Below are positions 10,075 through 20,312 of a stretch of 64,000 nucleotides of DNA, piece by piece. Every line of letters begins with the position of its first letter. Position 1 is the stretch's first letter. The position numbers were made by a program, and so were the translations under genes. The notes beneath the pieces are model-generated. The model was not told the origin of the DNA and searched no databases. It saw nothing but the letters and a program-made list of their open reading frames with translations. The DNA comes from Prorocentrum cordatum (taxonomy: Eukaryota; Sar; Dinophyceae; Prorocentrales; Prorocentraceae). The stretch lies in the NCBI GenBank assembly GCA_963575745.1, contig CAUYUJ010018482.1, positions 384,314 to 448,313 of the forward strand, in the 5' to 3' direction.

Positions 10075-10770
10075 CCTCCCGGGGAGCCCCCAAAACGCCC
10101 AAGGACAGCCCAAGACGACTCCACGAAGCCCCCAGAACGTCCAAGAAAGGCTCAAGACGCTCCCAAGCAACCCAGGATAGCTTTCAGGCGGCTCTCCAGA
10201 CTTCCGGGAGGCCTCCAAGAGACTTCAAGAGAGCTCCCAGAGGCCTCCCGAGAGCGCCCAGAAAGAAAGTTTGTTAATTTTCATGGTTGTTGGCGTTTTT
10301 TTTTGGGGGGGGGGTTCTCACCATTTCATGCTTCTAACGCTCCAAGACGGCCGAAGAGGCCCCCAAGACCGCCCCGAGACCGCCCAAGAGGCTCCCAAGA
10401 CGGCCCCAAGACGGGCCAAGACGGCCCCAGGACTGCCGAAGAGGCGCCCAGGACAGCTCCAGACCACCCCAGAACAGGCCCAAGATGAGCCCAAGAGCGG
10501 GAGCAGGAGACCTCTAGAGACCTCTGAGAGGACTCCGGGACCCCCCAGAGGCCTCCAACACACCCCAGACCCTTGAGAGGCCCCCAAAAAATCCCCGACG
10601 CGGCCCCCAAAACAGCCCAAGAGAGCTTCGAGAACCGTCCCGAGAGAGCTCGAAGAGGGTAAAATCGTTGCGTCCCAATGATTTTTGTCGACGTTTTCCG
10701 CCTTTCACGTTCTCCCGCTTCCAACACTCAAAGATCGAGGCTTTTGAACAAGAATTTCAAGAATTATGTT
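10075..10770 (-). repeat. C-rich CCCAAGA satellite block, copy of 7.3-7.8 kb
   Basis: Closely parallels 7,283-7,775, including the GTTAATTTTCATGGTT spacer, but has an extra stretch of CCCAAGACGGCCCC words at about 10,335-10,510. The spacer at about 10,655-10,735 (ATTTTTGTCGACGTTTT, CGCCTTTCACGTTCTC) matches that at 7,700-7,765. Confidence 0.85.
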
Positions 10771-11365
10771 TTTCCCAATGTTGGACTCCTACTCCCTATC
10801 CTCTTCCTCGAGCCCCATCAAGACCTCGGGGGCACATGCAAAGATGTTTCGGGACTGCAGTTGAACTCTGACGCTGTCTTGGCACCCTCTTGGATCGTCT
10901 TTATGTCCTTTTGGCTGCCCCTGAAACCGTGGTAGAAATCGAGATCCCATGATCTCATGAGTTGAAGCAGTGGAATTTTAGAATTCCTTTTTTTCAAACT
11001 CACCCCCTGCTTATTTGCACGAAGACCCCGAGAGGCTTCCCAACAGACTGTGACCTGCATGCAGAAAACGTCTAACCCACAGCCCAGGCAATACAACTTG
11101 AAAACAAGGGAAATCCCACCATTCTTTTTTTCCAAGTTCGCCCACCTGTCTACTCTTGCACCGCAGACCACAATGAAGGCCCCAGAAAAGAACCCAGGAA
11201 GCCTTCGAGGGCCCCAAATCGTTGAACACCGAACGGCAATTGATGATTTCTGCGTTTCCGCAGTTCCCCTTCTATGCGATTCCGAGGCTTGCGCAGGGCC
11301 TCCGAGAGATTCCCTGGATGCACGAAACGACAAGGATGATATTCCATGTGTTCGCCCATGAAGCC
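10771..11365. other. Low-copy DNA, nothing recognised
   Basis: Moderate GC and no repeat match. A minus-strand frame of 219 codons spans part of it without any recognisable domain or splice structure, and I do not call it. Confidence 0.4.
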
Positions 11366-11368
11366 TAG

Positions 11369-11411
11369 CTAGAACTAGAGCGCGCGCGAAGCGCGCGCGC
11401 GATAGTTCTAG
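11369..11411. repeat. GC-rich hairpin
   Basis: CTAGAACTAGAGCGCGCGCG faces GCGCGCGCGCGA and TAGTTCTAG across a GAA loop, a nearly complete palindrome with arms of about 20 bases. It could extrude as a cruciform. It has the look of a solo foldback end, but no flanking duplication is evident. Confidence 0.8.
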
Positions 11412-11514
11412 TGTATATATACATGTGTATACACATCTATTATGCGTTCTATCTAATGGGCTTCGCCTTCGGCCCATTCCGCCACCGTGCCTGGGTTGTG
11501 GCGATGCAGTCGTG

Positions 11515-12125
11515 GGAGGCTTGTCCGGGGCCTCTCGTAGGCAGATTGGGCGCCTCTTGGGGGCCGTTTGGGGGCCTCTTGGGGCCTCTTTTGGGTTCTC
11601 TTGGGGCCTCCTGGGATATATTGGGGCCTCTTGTCGGCCTCTTGGGGGCTCCTGGGCGACTCTTGGGGCCGCTGGGCCTCCTGAGGGCGTCTGAGGCGGA
11701 AGGCTCGGATTTTCGGTTCGTGCTCCCTTTGTTCGGCCCCTTTCGGGGCCGTCTTGGGGTCCTCTTGGGCCGCTTTGGGCGCTTCTTTGGATGCCTTGGA
11801 CTCTCTTGCACTGTTTTGGGGCCCTCTTGGAGGCCTCTTGGGCCGTCTGGGGCGGTCTTGGGGGCCTCTAGGGCCGTCTGGGAGCGTCGGGAAGCAACAA
11901 AGGCGAGAACGCCCCTTACAAACACCTAAGGGAAATCAAGGATGTTGGCCTCTTGGGGCCCTCTTGGGAGGCCTCTTTGGGCGTCTTGGAGGCCTGTTGG
12001 GCCGTCTAGGGGCCATCTGGAGCGTCTTGGAACGAACGTTCGGCGACTCGGGGCCCACTTAGACCGTCTTGGGGGCTCCTTGGGGCCCTCTTGGCCAGTC
12101 TTGGGACCCTCGTAGGACAGAAGAG
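11515..12125 (+). repeat. G-rich GGGGCCTCTTGG satellite block
   Basis: Dense CTTGGGGCCTCT words. A spacer at about 11,888-11,945 has AAAGGCGAGAACG and GGGAAATCAAGGAT, the same punctuation as at 45.7 kb. The 172-codon frame is a Leu/Gly/Trp-rich translation of the repeat. Confidence 0.9.
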
Positions 12126-12129
12126 TTCA

Positions 12130-12900
12130 TGCGACAACACTCGGGGGGGCCTGGGGGCCACGCGACAAGCTCCAAGAGATTTGAGCCGATGGGGCTCCGG
12201 ACGCCTTCCTCCGTGCGGGCTGAGGCTTAGGGGGCAGCGAGAGGACCTGAGGACACGCCCACTCCGTGCGCGGCACGGTGGCAGATATATACTCAGGTGG
12301 AGCCACATATAGTTCGCCACATAGCGTGCATCTCGCAGCTCACACCACATACATCAAATTTCATGGACCTCAGTAGGTAACACACACACACACTCACAGT
12401 GCAGCATCTCACCGTTTGGCGTCCACGCTGGCAAACATACCTTCGCTGTGAGGTGTTTGGTGCCAGTGGCAGCTCGCGGCTCGTAAGTCAGCTCGTGCGC
12501 GGCCAGCAGGCAAGGATAGGCGGCTCCGCCAGGCAGTGCGTTTTTGCGCTTGCTGTACAGGCTCAGTCCACCATGCATGAACCAACAGGCTTTGCATTTT
12601 TGTGGCTTCAATCGCCGTTTGTCAGTCAAGCGTTGCCGGATTATGTGATATGTTTTGTTCCCCGCTGAGACCCACGGGGCAATTCACCTCTCGCAGTGCT
12701 ACCATGATCAGGTTTAGGTCATCGGGAAGTCCGCCGTTGTAAGGCTTCGTCCCGTAACATACTCCCTGTTTTTGAACAGTGCGGATGGAATCGGCCAGGA
12801 TGCCCCAGGGTTTTCAGTGGCGCGAGATCCGCGGCCCCCTGGATATTCCTGCTCCGCCTCCGCATCCACCACTTCCCCCTCCTTAGCTTCGCTTGGTGTT
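12130..12900. other. Low-copy DNA
   Basis: Contains a weak relative of the CACATA/GCACC repeat near 12,300-12,355 and a short ACACAC run near 12,380. On the minus strand 12,441-12,629 is an open stretch ending at a GTATGT donor-like site, but it has no recognisable domain. Nothing else is supported. Confidence 0.4.
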
Positions 12901-13059
12901 GCCCTCAATTGGAGCTGCATCCATGCCCACTTCGCAGGGCGAGATCGATGGTTGCAGTGCTTGCTGGACTCTCCCTCTTGCGCTCAGTCTGGTCCTGCCT
13001 CCTCGTCAGCAGGGAGGGCTGGGCGTTTCGCCCGAGGTACCCTCACAACCTGCGGCCGC

Positions 13060-13460
13060 AGCATGAGAGGTTCACAGCTGCTGCAAGGATGGAGGGCGTG
13101 TGGTTTTCAATATGTAGCCGCCGCCTTAGCGGGGTGCGCATGCGTCGTGCAAGTTGCCACACGTACTCAGATAAGGGGGGCAGGGGAGGGGGGTCGGGTG
13201 GTCGTCGTGCACATTCGCCTTGAGCGTTTCCAACAGAGGCTCAGGTGGAGGGTGGGTCGGTTTCGGGATATAATTTTCGCCTCAGTGCCGTGCGTATATG
13301 TCGTGAACGTATCCAACAGTCAGAGGGATGGCGGCTGGGTGGTTGTCAACATGTGCCTCATTCGTGGAAACTTATTAATCGTTTCCAGTTAGAAGGATGA
13401 GTGACCAACTGGGTTTCCACACTGTTGTTCTCGCCTCAGCGTCGCGTCTGAGACACTCGC
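13060..13460 (+). repeat. Degenerate ~75-150-bp spaced repeat
   Basis: CGCC(T/C)(T/C)AG followed by GTGCG(C/T)AT(G/A) and GTCGTG occurs near 13,121 and 13,279, with shorter relatives near 13,209 and 13,431. The repeats are strongly diverged. Minus-strand frame 13,375-13,887 extends beyond this region, but I recognise no domain in it. Confidence 0.4.
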
Positions 13461-13904
13461 ACGGTCTTTTGCCCTGAAGATCGGAGGTACCAGCAAACAC
13501 GCAGATGGAAGGTGGCATGTATTGTTCAAAGCCTGGCTCTCGCTGGGTGCACCAGTACACCCAAGAGCCGAAAGCGGGGGGCCGCAAGGATGGAGGGCAG
13601 TTGATCTTCAGAGGCGTTCTCTTGCTCAAGCATCCCTGGTAACTGTCAGGAAGTTGCTCGCACACATGGACAGATAACGGCGGCAATTCCTGTGAGTTTG
13701 TGCTTCGTATACGTATGGTAAGGGCCGTTCCCGCGATAAATTGTTCCGTTCTTGACGCATTAGCATGTGAAAGTGATGCAGTGGTATGGAACATTCTGTC
13801 TTTCTGAGCAGGACCGGCTCTCTTGTTAGATCGAATCTTGTGGTGTGGGTCTTCACATCTATTCCCGGTGCGCAGCCTACACGTCAAATCCTTGTGTGGT
13901 GGAT

Positions 13905-13995
13905 CTGCGCCGAACCCCCTTCCCTGGCGCGCGCGGGGGCCCAGCGCCGATCCGAGGCATCCGCGCGGAGCTCCGACAGCTTGTGCTCGTGCCGC
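13905..13995. mobile_element. Partial inverted-repeat element, GCGCCGATCC family
   Basis: CCCAGCGCCGATCCGAGG and GAGCTCCGACAGCTTGTGCT match the right half of the fuller element at 51,150-51,280. It also matches 29,285-29,410, where the words face their inverted copies. It is adjacent to the foldback at 14,013. Confidence 0.6.
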
Positions 13996-14012
13996 TTCTT
14001 GTTGCTCTGCAT

Positions 14013-14168
14013 CCGGTGATGGGCTTGTTTTGCACCACCACCACCATAAGTAGGAGGAAGAGGAGGAGGAGGAGGAGGAGGAGGAGGAGGAGGAGGAGGA
14101 GGAGGAGGAGGACCCCCCTCCCCCTCCAACTTATGGTGGTGGTGGTGGAAAACAAGCCCATCATCCGG
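14013..14168. mobile_element. Foldback element with a GGA-tract loop
   Basis: CCGGTGATGGGCTTGTTTTG followed by CACCACCACCACCATAAGT (14,013-14,050) is answered in inverted orientation by ACTTATGGTGGTGGTGGTGG and AAAACAAGCCCATCATCCGG (14,129-14,168). The loop is a GGA microsatellite plus a short C-rich piece. A relative of the left arm (GATGGGCCGATTCTCCACCA) stands directly before the GGA tract at 26,609. Confidence 0.85.
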
Positions 14169-14345
14169 TTCGCCCAGTCGGGCTTCTGGCGGGCGCAGGC
14201 CGAGAGGCTCCGCGGGCGCGGCGTCGAGCGAGGCGGGGCATGCCGCCAGGGCGTGTGCTCGGGCAGGCGTCCGGCTGCAGAGGGACCGCTGACAGAGGTC
14301 GGGGCCAGTGCTGGCCGCGCCATGTGATCGGCGTCACCCCGGCAT

Positions 14346-14545
14346 TCGAATATTAGGTGTGCGTCGCCCCCCCCCCCCCCAGACGCGACGCGCGCGCTGA
14401 GAACTCCTACAGTGAAAGCTCCGTGGCGGGCGCTTTCTGGCCATACCGCTCGGGAAACGATTTACTACAGTATGTTTGTTCTGTATGTTCGGGTCGAGGG
14501 CACACCGACACTGAGGACACATGGTCTATCATGTCCTTCTGCGTT
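14346..14545. repeat. Dispersed copy of the 2.3-kb hairpin element
   Basis: GTGCGTCGCCCCCCC, GCGACGCGCGC, GTGGCGGGCGCTTTCTGGCC and GCTCGGGAAACGAT occur in the same order as at 2,295-2,395. The 14-bp stem seen there has decayed here. Confidence 0.7.
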
Positions 14546-14619
14546 CCACGTGAAGGCGCTGTGGCCCAGCTCTGGTTCTGGCGAGCAGGAATGGGGGGCG
14601 GGTTCGAGGTTCTGGATCG

Positions 14620-14660
14620 TTTTTTTGTTTTTGTTTTTGTTTTTGTTTTTGTTGTTGTTG

Positions 14661-14730
<70 letters not shown>

Positions 14731-14732
14731 AT
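14620..14732 (+). repeat. GTTTTT - GTT - GCT compound microsatellite
   Basis: GTTTTT units change to GTT and then to a GCT/CTG run ending near 14,730. The reading frames give poly-Leu, poly-Gln, poly-Ala or poly-Ser. Confidence 0.95.
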
Positions 14733-14854
14733 CTCTCGGGATCCTGGGGCCGCTTTCGGGCCCCAGGACTGTCACGCACGGATCCGGGATGAAAGCTGCA
14801 TCATATTGACCACAGGAGGGTTTTGGGAACCGATTCTGAGGGGTCTGGGAACCG

Positions 14855-15160
14855 ATTCTGACTGTTCTTCTGGGGTCCCAACCAGTTCGGACCAGACGAC
14901 GACCAGTTCATCCTGAACGATCTCTTCTGGGAGGAGTTCATCCGGAAGAACGTTCTTCCAGACGAACTCGTTCAGATGAAGTTGCTTGGGGAGGACCCGC
15001 CTGGATGAATTTGTTTGCAGGTGATCTCGTCTTTGGATGAACTCGTCATCGCATGACCTCGGCTTCGGGTGCATTCGTCTGGAAGAAGCCGCCCTGACGA
15101 CCTCGTCCGGATCAATTCGTCTCGGAGGACTTCGATCGGAGGCAAACTTTTCGAGTGAAA
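14855..15160 (+). repeat. Degenerate ~25-30-bp GATGAACTCGTCT repeat
   Basis: Words such as GATGAACTCGTC, GGAGTTCATCCG, ATGAATTTGTTT and GATCAATTCGTCT recur every 25-30 bases with frequent changes. This is a decayed minisatellite. Confidence 0.6.
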
Positions 15161-15286
15161 CGGTAGGCTTCCAGACCGGACCCCAGCCTCCAGACTGCCG
15201 CAGGCACGTCACGCTGCAGCCGCCGTGTTGATTGCCCGCGCGGAGGGCAGGACGGAGGGCCGCGGGTCGCTCCTAATTAGCCCCTT

Positions 15287-16410
15287 GGCATCGCTCGGAC
15301 GTGTGCATTTTTCCTTCGGCGAGGGCCATCGAGGAGCATCCTTGATCATTTGGCGAAAAAACCACGCAGGGAACCGAAAATTAGCCTGGCGAAGGACCCA
15401 ACCATATGCAGTTGTGAATACCGTCTTTGTGAGCAACGCATTCGGTGGGGTTCCCTATAGGGCCGCGAAACGTTGCCCTGGGTGCGGAATCGCATGCGAA
15501 CACCCCCAGTGGGGCCTTCGGTGGAGCTCCCCATGGGGCCACGAAGCGCTGCCTTGGGTGGGGGAGAGCATGCGGGCGCCCCCACTGGGGCCTTCGGTGG
15601 AGCTCCCTATGGGGCCACGAAACGCTGCCCTGGGTGGGGGAACCGCATGCGACCCCCCCCACTGGGGCCATCGGCGGAGCTCCCTATGGGGCCACGAAAC
15701 GGTGCCCTGGGTGGGGGAACCGCATGCGACCCCCCCACTGGGGCCATCGGCGGAGCTCCCTGTGGGGACACGAAACGCTGCCCTGGGTGGGGGAACCGCA
15801 TGCGACCCCCTCCCACTGGGGCCATCGGCGGAGCTCCTTATGGGGACACGAAACGCTGCCCTGGGTGGGGGAACCGCATGTGACCCCCCCAGTGGGGCCA
15901 TCGACGGAGCTCCCTATGGGCCACGAAGCGCTGCCCTGGGTGGGGGAACCGCATGCGACCCCCCCCACTGGGGCCATCGGCGGAGCTCCCGATGGGGACA
16001 CGACACGCTGCCCTGGGTGGGGGAACCGCATGCGACCCCCTCCCACTGGGGCCTTCGGTGGAGCTCCCTATGGGGCCACGAAACGCTGCCCTGGGTGGGG
16101 GAACCGCATGCGACCCACCCCACTGGGGCCATCGGCGGAGCTCCCTGTGGGGACACGAAATGCTGCCCTGGGTGGGGGAACCGCATGCGACCCCCCCCCC
16201 CCCCCACTGGGGCCTTCGGTGGAGCTCCCTATGGGGCTACGAAGCGTGTGAGAGGTGTGCCGAGAGCAGAGGCAAGGAGGGGGAGGAGGGAGGAGGGGGA
16301 GGAGGAAGGAGAGACGCGGGGCACCGTCTCTTCAAAACGAGGACCCAACACCACGGGATGGTTGGGAAAAACAGAAAAAAACACAGGGAACGGACGTCCG
16401 AGCGATGGCC
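15287..16410. mobile_element. ~1.1-kb inverted-repeat element carrying a tandem array
   Basis: The left end is GGCATCGCTCGGACGTGTGC and the right end GACGTCCGAGCGATGGCC; 14 bases (CATCGCTCGGACGT and its inverse) are perfect. Inside are, in order, a left module with TTCGGCGAGGGCCATCGAGG, the cassette left flank, the ~76-bp array C, the cassette right flank and the right end. A 127-bp element at 32,267-32,393 has the same ends and end-proximal modules but no array. No target-site duplication could be fixed and no transposase is encoded, so this is a non-autonomous DNA element by inference. Confidence 0.75.
15446..16240 (+). repeat. About 76-bp tandem array C (~10 units)
   Basis: Units read ACTGGGGCCATCGGCGGAGC, TCCCTATGGGGCCACGAAAC, GCTGCCCTGGGTGGGGGAAC and CGCATGCGACCCCCCC. 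About 35 bases of each unit are shared with arrays A and B; the remainder is unrelated or rearranged. Long frames on both strands follow the period and are not genes. Confidence 0.95.
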
Positions 16411-17120
16411 AGAGCCCTCCTTCTCTTGTGGGGTGGCGGTGGCACGTCTGTCAGCCAGGCGCAGAGGGGGGTACGGGGGAGGGGGGAAGGCTTCTTAGAA
16501 GCAGCCCGCCTCTTAGAAGGCGCGGGCCTTGTCTACAGATGTCAGGCTGGCGCCTTCTGAGAAGCAGCCTCCTAAGAAGCCCTCCCCCTCCGCCCTTTCG
16601 CGCGCCGCCAAGTCTCAGTATCGTTTAGCCGACCCCCATTCCCATCCTCATTCCCTTTCGAGACCCCCACCAGATTACCACCCAAGTTGGCGATACACCC
16701 CTCGAAACCCGAAGGGAACGGCTTATATCCTTGTCTAGGGGGTAACTCGGCCAGTGGGGCCCAGGCAACGCCGCGGGGGATGGGGATCGGCTAAACGATG
16801 CTCAAAGTCGGAGGGCAGCTCTTGATCTTGGGTGGTGCTGCGGGGTCCCGGCGCAGGCCGTGGCCCTCGCTGCCCCCCCATGTTTATCGCCCTCCCACTG
16901 CGTGGCAACCTCGAAGCACACCTACTGTGCCGTGATGCAGGATTGCCCCATCTTGACGGGTCAACTCAAGTGCATCCATACTTCGTCCGCAATGCGAGCG
17001 CACGTCGCTAGTCGCCCGGTTAGGGACGTGGAGCCTGGTACAGTGTTACCGGGGAGGTGTCTCGCAACCGGGGCAGAGGGCAACGCAGGGTTTGGTGCCG
17101 TCATTCAAGTTTTATTGCGC
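16411..17120. other. Low-copy DNA, nothing recognised
   Basis: Pyrimidine-rich in the first half (CCCTCCCCCTCC-type words), then mixed. A 108-codon plus frame starts at 16,860 without recognisable motifs and runs into the 85-bp repeat. I do not call it. Confidence 0.4.
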
Positions 17121-17124
17121 CAAG

Positions 17125-17600
17125 CGGGATGGTGGTTCGAAAACAGCGAACCGCGTGGGACATCCTCACAAAACTGGCTGTCCTGACGGTTCGAAGTCGG
17201 TTCGAAACGAAAGAATCCGGTTCAAATCAAACGCAAAACGAGCGTTTCGCGTGGGGCTTCCTCCAACATCAGGCGTCGGACCTGGTTCAAAACAAAAGGA
17301 TGGCGGTTCAAACACGGCAAACCGCGTGGGACATCCTCATACAAATTATTGTTCTGTCGGTTCGAATTCGGTTCGAAACAATGGTATGGTGGTTCGAAAA
17401 CGGCAAACCGCGTGGGACATCCTCACAACAACTGTTGCTGTGACGGTTCCAACTCGGTTCGAAACAATGTGATGGCGGTTCGAAAACGGCAAACCACCTG
17501 GGACATCCTCACACAAATTATTCTGACGGTTCCACGTCGGTTCGAACAATACTATCCACTTCCAAACGGTTGGGAAACGAGTGTTTCGCTTGAGACTTCC
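17125..17600 (+). repeat. 85-bp tandem repeat, about five units
   Basis: Each unit has GGTTCGAAAACGGCAAACCG, CGTGGGACATCCTCACA and GACGGTTCCAACTCGGTTCG. Unit starts near 17,129, 17,299, 17,384 and 17,470, with a degenerate unit around 17,214. The GGTTCGA words resemble a tRNA T-loop by chance, but no cloverleaf forms. Confidence 0.85.
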
Positions 17601-17970
17601 TTGAAAATGCGCTTGGAACCCAACGGCCGCGTCGACGACGACCACGACCACGACGATATGTGTTCTCGCCTCGCCGCTGGCCACGCTTGGCCGCGTCTCG
17701 GTCTGGCCGACCGCTCTCCCTTCAGCATGGAGAAGCCCCAGGGGCGGCGCTTCCCCCCTGCGGGAGGGGGACGTGTCGGGGGAAGAACGCTACCCTTCCC
17801 GGGGGGACATACTGCTGTCACCCCCCAAACACGGACATTTTGGAGCCAAGCCGCCCGTCAGGGTTACCATTTGCTTGTGTCGCTGGTTCGGCCCTGGTTC
17901 ATATTGGAACCCATTTGTTTTGAATCAGTTCTCCGGACTCTTGGTTTTTTGCCAAGTATTTTTTTTTGGG
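17601..17970. other. Low-copy DNA, nothing recognised
   Basis: GC-rich with a short GACGACGACC run near 17,630. No gene or repeat supported. Confidence 0.45.
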
Positions 17971-17974
17971 TTTG

Positions 17975-18860
17975 ACCCCGGCTCCGAAGCCCAGTCCAGC
18001 AGTCAAAACTCGACCTTCTAGCAGTAAATGCGCTTGTGGTCGCAACAGTCTCGATTGCTATCGCAAATCCAGTGCAAATCCGTCCACTTCGTCCTCGCTG
18101 CAACTTTTGGGGCAAGTTGGGGGGGAAGGAGGGGTGGAAGGATGAAGGAGGAGCTTGCATATATTAATTTTCAGGGTGGATTGACATTGTTGTGCTCTGT
18201 GTACTTGAGCTGCTTGTCAGCAGTGGTGTTCAATGGCAATGTGGCGTTCACAGGCGATGGGGTGCTCGCACTCACATTGGTGCTCGGGCGTTACTGGACT
18301 CGGGAGGTGTTGATCTGGCTCCGAGGCCCAATCCAGCAGTCAAGACATGGCCTTCGAGCAGCAAATGCGCGCGTGGTCGCAACAGTCTCAGTTCCTATCG
18401 CAAATCCAATACATTCTGATGCACTTTGTCCTCGCTGCAACATTTGGGACATGTTGGAGGGAGGAGGGGTGGAAGGAGGAGGATGGAGCTTGCATCGATC
18501 AACTTTCAGGGCTTATCGATGTTTTTGTGCTCTGCGTGCCTGGTGTTCACTGGCAAAGTCCCGGTAGTGTGTTCAGAGTCACATTGGTGCTGAGGCTTTG
18601 TTGGACTCAGGCAGTGTTGATCCAGCTCAGGCCGAATCCAAGAGGTAGACGACTCTCTTGGAAGAAATGCGCGCGCGGTCGAACAGTCTCGATTCCCAGC
18701 GCAAATCCAATACACATTCGTCCAGTGTGTCCTCGCTGCAACTTTTGGGCCGAACTGGAGGGAGGAGGGGTGGAAGGATAAGGGAGGAGCTTGGCGACGT
18801 TGTGTCCACAGGCATCTGGGTGCGCTCACTGTCACTGTGGTGCTCAGGCGCTGCTGGGCC
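17975..18860 (+). repeat. Three tandem ~300-340-bp units
   Basis: Landmarks GGCTCCGAAGCCCAGTCCAG, GTCGCAACAGTCTCGATT, CGCAAATCCA and GTCCTCGCTGCAAC recur from about 17,978, 18,318 and 18,615. GGAGGGAGGAGGGGTGGAAG follows in each. The last unit is truncated on the right. Copies differ by many substitutions and small indels, so the duplication is old. Confidence 0.85.
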
Positions 18861-19015
18861 CAAGTAGCACAGATTGTATATCGGTGCAGCCAGCTCCACA
18901 TGACAACGACGCCGATGGAAACACCCCCTCATGCCACAACAGTGTGTGGATGCATCGTAGCCATTACATCGGTCACGCCAAAAAAGGGCAAAACTTTGAT
19001 CACGCCCATGTAGGG

Positions 19016-19188
19016 TTAAGTCGGGCCTGTCCCTCTACAGGAGGAATCTCTAAAAATACCCAAAAATTGTCGGTGGACGGTTTTTCTAGTGTTCTGAGCA
19101 ATTTTCGTTTTGTTTCTAGTTGTTTAAACAAAATATATTTTTGATTTTCCGTTCAAAGCCCGCCTGTAGGGGGACATGCCCGACCTGA
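19016..19188. mobile_element. MITE, 173 bp (TTAAGTCGGGC family), copy 1
   Basis: The left end TTAAGTCGGGCCTGTCCC is answered by GGGGACATGCCCGACCTGA on the right, continuing inward to CTACAGG and its inverse. Flanking octamers are 19,008-19,015 ATGTAGGG and 19,189-19,196 ACATAGGG (6 of 8 matching), consistent with an aged 8-bp target-site duplication. The interior is AT-rich and encodes nothing. Related copies lie at 33,050 and 63,109. Confidence 0.85.
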
Positions 19189-19267
19189 ACATAGGGATCC
19201 ACACAGACGCCCCCCCCCCCTCCCACGCAGACACATACGGTCGGGGACTCTTGGATATCGTGCCGCT

Positions 19268-19450
19268 CCGCCGGTCTTGGCCCACAACTCTCCGGGGCGA
19301 CGCGCCGTCCACTTCTCGGCCCCCGGGCGTCAGCGTCTCGCGTTTTTTTTTCCGAGCCCCCCGCCCCGCGGGGCGAAGCGACGGGCTATCCGCTCGCAGG
19401 GCATGGCGTGTCGCCTGGGCCGCCGCAGCGACGCGCTAAGCAACAAACAG
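19268..19450 (+). repeat. Dispersed GCGACACGCC repeat, copy 1
   Basis: Shares GCCGGT(T/C)(C/T)TGGCCCAC, CGACGCGCCGTCCACTT, GGCGTCA(G/A)CGT, ATCCGCTCGCAGGGCA, GGCGTGTCGCC and CTAAGCAACA in order with 25,676, 53,462, 55,188 and, in part, 55,612. Internal GAGCGACACGCC and GGCGTGTCGCC are inverted and could pair. Confidence 0.75.
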
Positions 19451-20090
19451 GTTCCGACCATAGGTTTCGATAGGGCTCCATGCACACGCTTCGACGGAAA
19501 GGCCCCACTCATTGGGTTTCGCGCGCGCATCGGATTCTGTGCGCGCAGGGCTCCACGCGCAGGCGTCGCCGGTATCGCGGCGGTCATGCTGAATTTGTGC
19601 CAGCCCTCCTCTTCCCAGCCCTCCTTTGGTTGGTTTCTCGTTTCGAACAGAGCAGTGTGGGCCCCACAGAGGGCTCATTTCTAATTCGGTGTAATTGCAA
19701 TTCCAGTCTGCGGCCTTGAGCGGGTCTCATTTGTAATTCGCCAGAGAGATTAGAAATGAGCAGCGCTCAAAGGTTGAACTCCTTGAAACTGGGCGCACGA
19801 AGATACCTCCGTCGGCGTTTCACGCTCGGGTGATGCGATGGGCAGGATAACGACGACAGCAACGCCAACGATGATAATGACCCAGCGTTGGTCGCCCGTC
19901 GCAGACAATATCACCAGAGGCAAGCCTTGGCGCGCCCTCCTGAGACGCGTCTTTGGTCCTGTCGGAGGGTCGTGACCTCGAAAGCGAGAGCCCGGTGCAA
20001 TTTACGAGAGATCGTAGCCTAGAAGGTGCGGACATCTCGTACTTTACGAGGGGTCGAATCCTCGGTGGCAAGAACACCTGGTTATTCTCC
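19451..20090. other. Low-copy DNA with scattered GTAATTC/GAATTAG words
   Basis: TTGTAATTCG, GAGATTAGAAATGAG and similar words near 19,680-19,765 return near 21,795-21,845, on the other side of the 31-bp foldback array, where GGAATTAGAAATGAG is seen. The array may therefore sit inside an older repeat. No gene evidence. Confidence 0.45.
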
Positions 20091-20092
20091 TG

Positions 20093-20274
20093 GCATCAAC
20101 ATCTGATGCCGCGGGCGGCCCTGCCATCAAAATCTACTGCCGCCAGGGACCGTGGCATCAAAATCTGATGCCGCGGGCGCTCCTGGCATCAAAATCTGAT
20201 GCCGCCAGCGGCCCTGCCATGAAAATCTGCTGCCGCCAGCGGCCCTGCCATCAAAATCTGCTGCCGCCAGCGGC

Positions 20275-20312
<38 letters not shown>

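Noticed and set aside
12441-12629. Minus-strand open stretch ending at a GTATGT donor-like site
   Set aside because: Amino-acid composition is plausible, but there is no recognisable domain, no clear acceptor, and the plus strand is also open here.
15225-16628. 467-codon plus-strand open frame
   Set aside because: It spans the inverted-repeat element and array C end to end. Period and composition follow the DNA repeat.
17129-17560. tRNA-like GGTTCGAA words
   Set aside because: They recur every 85 bases as part of a tandem repeat, and no acceptor, D or anticodon stem can be drawn.
20045-20075. Possible tRNA T-arm GAGGGGTCGAATCCTCGG
   Set aside because: The hairpin has an 8-base loop and the upstream 60 bases do not form the other arms.
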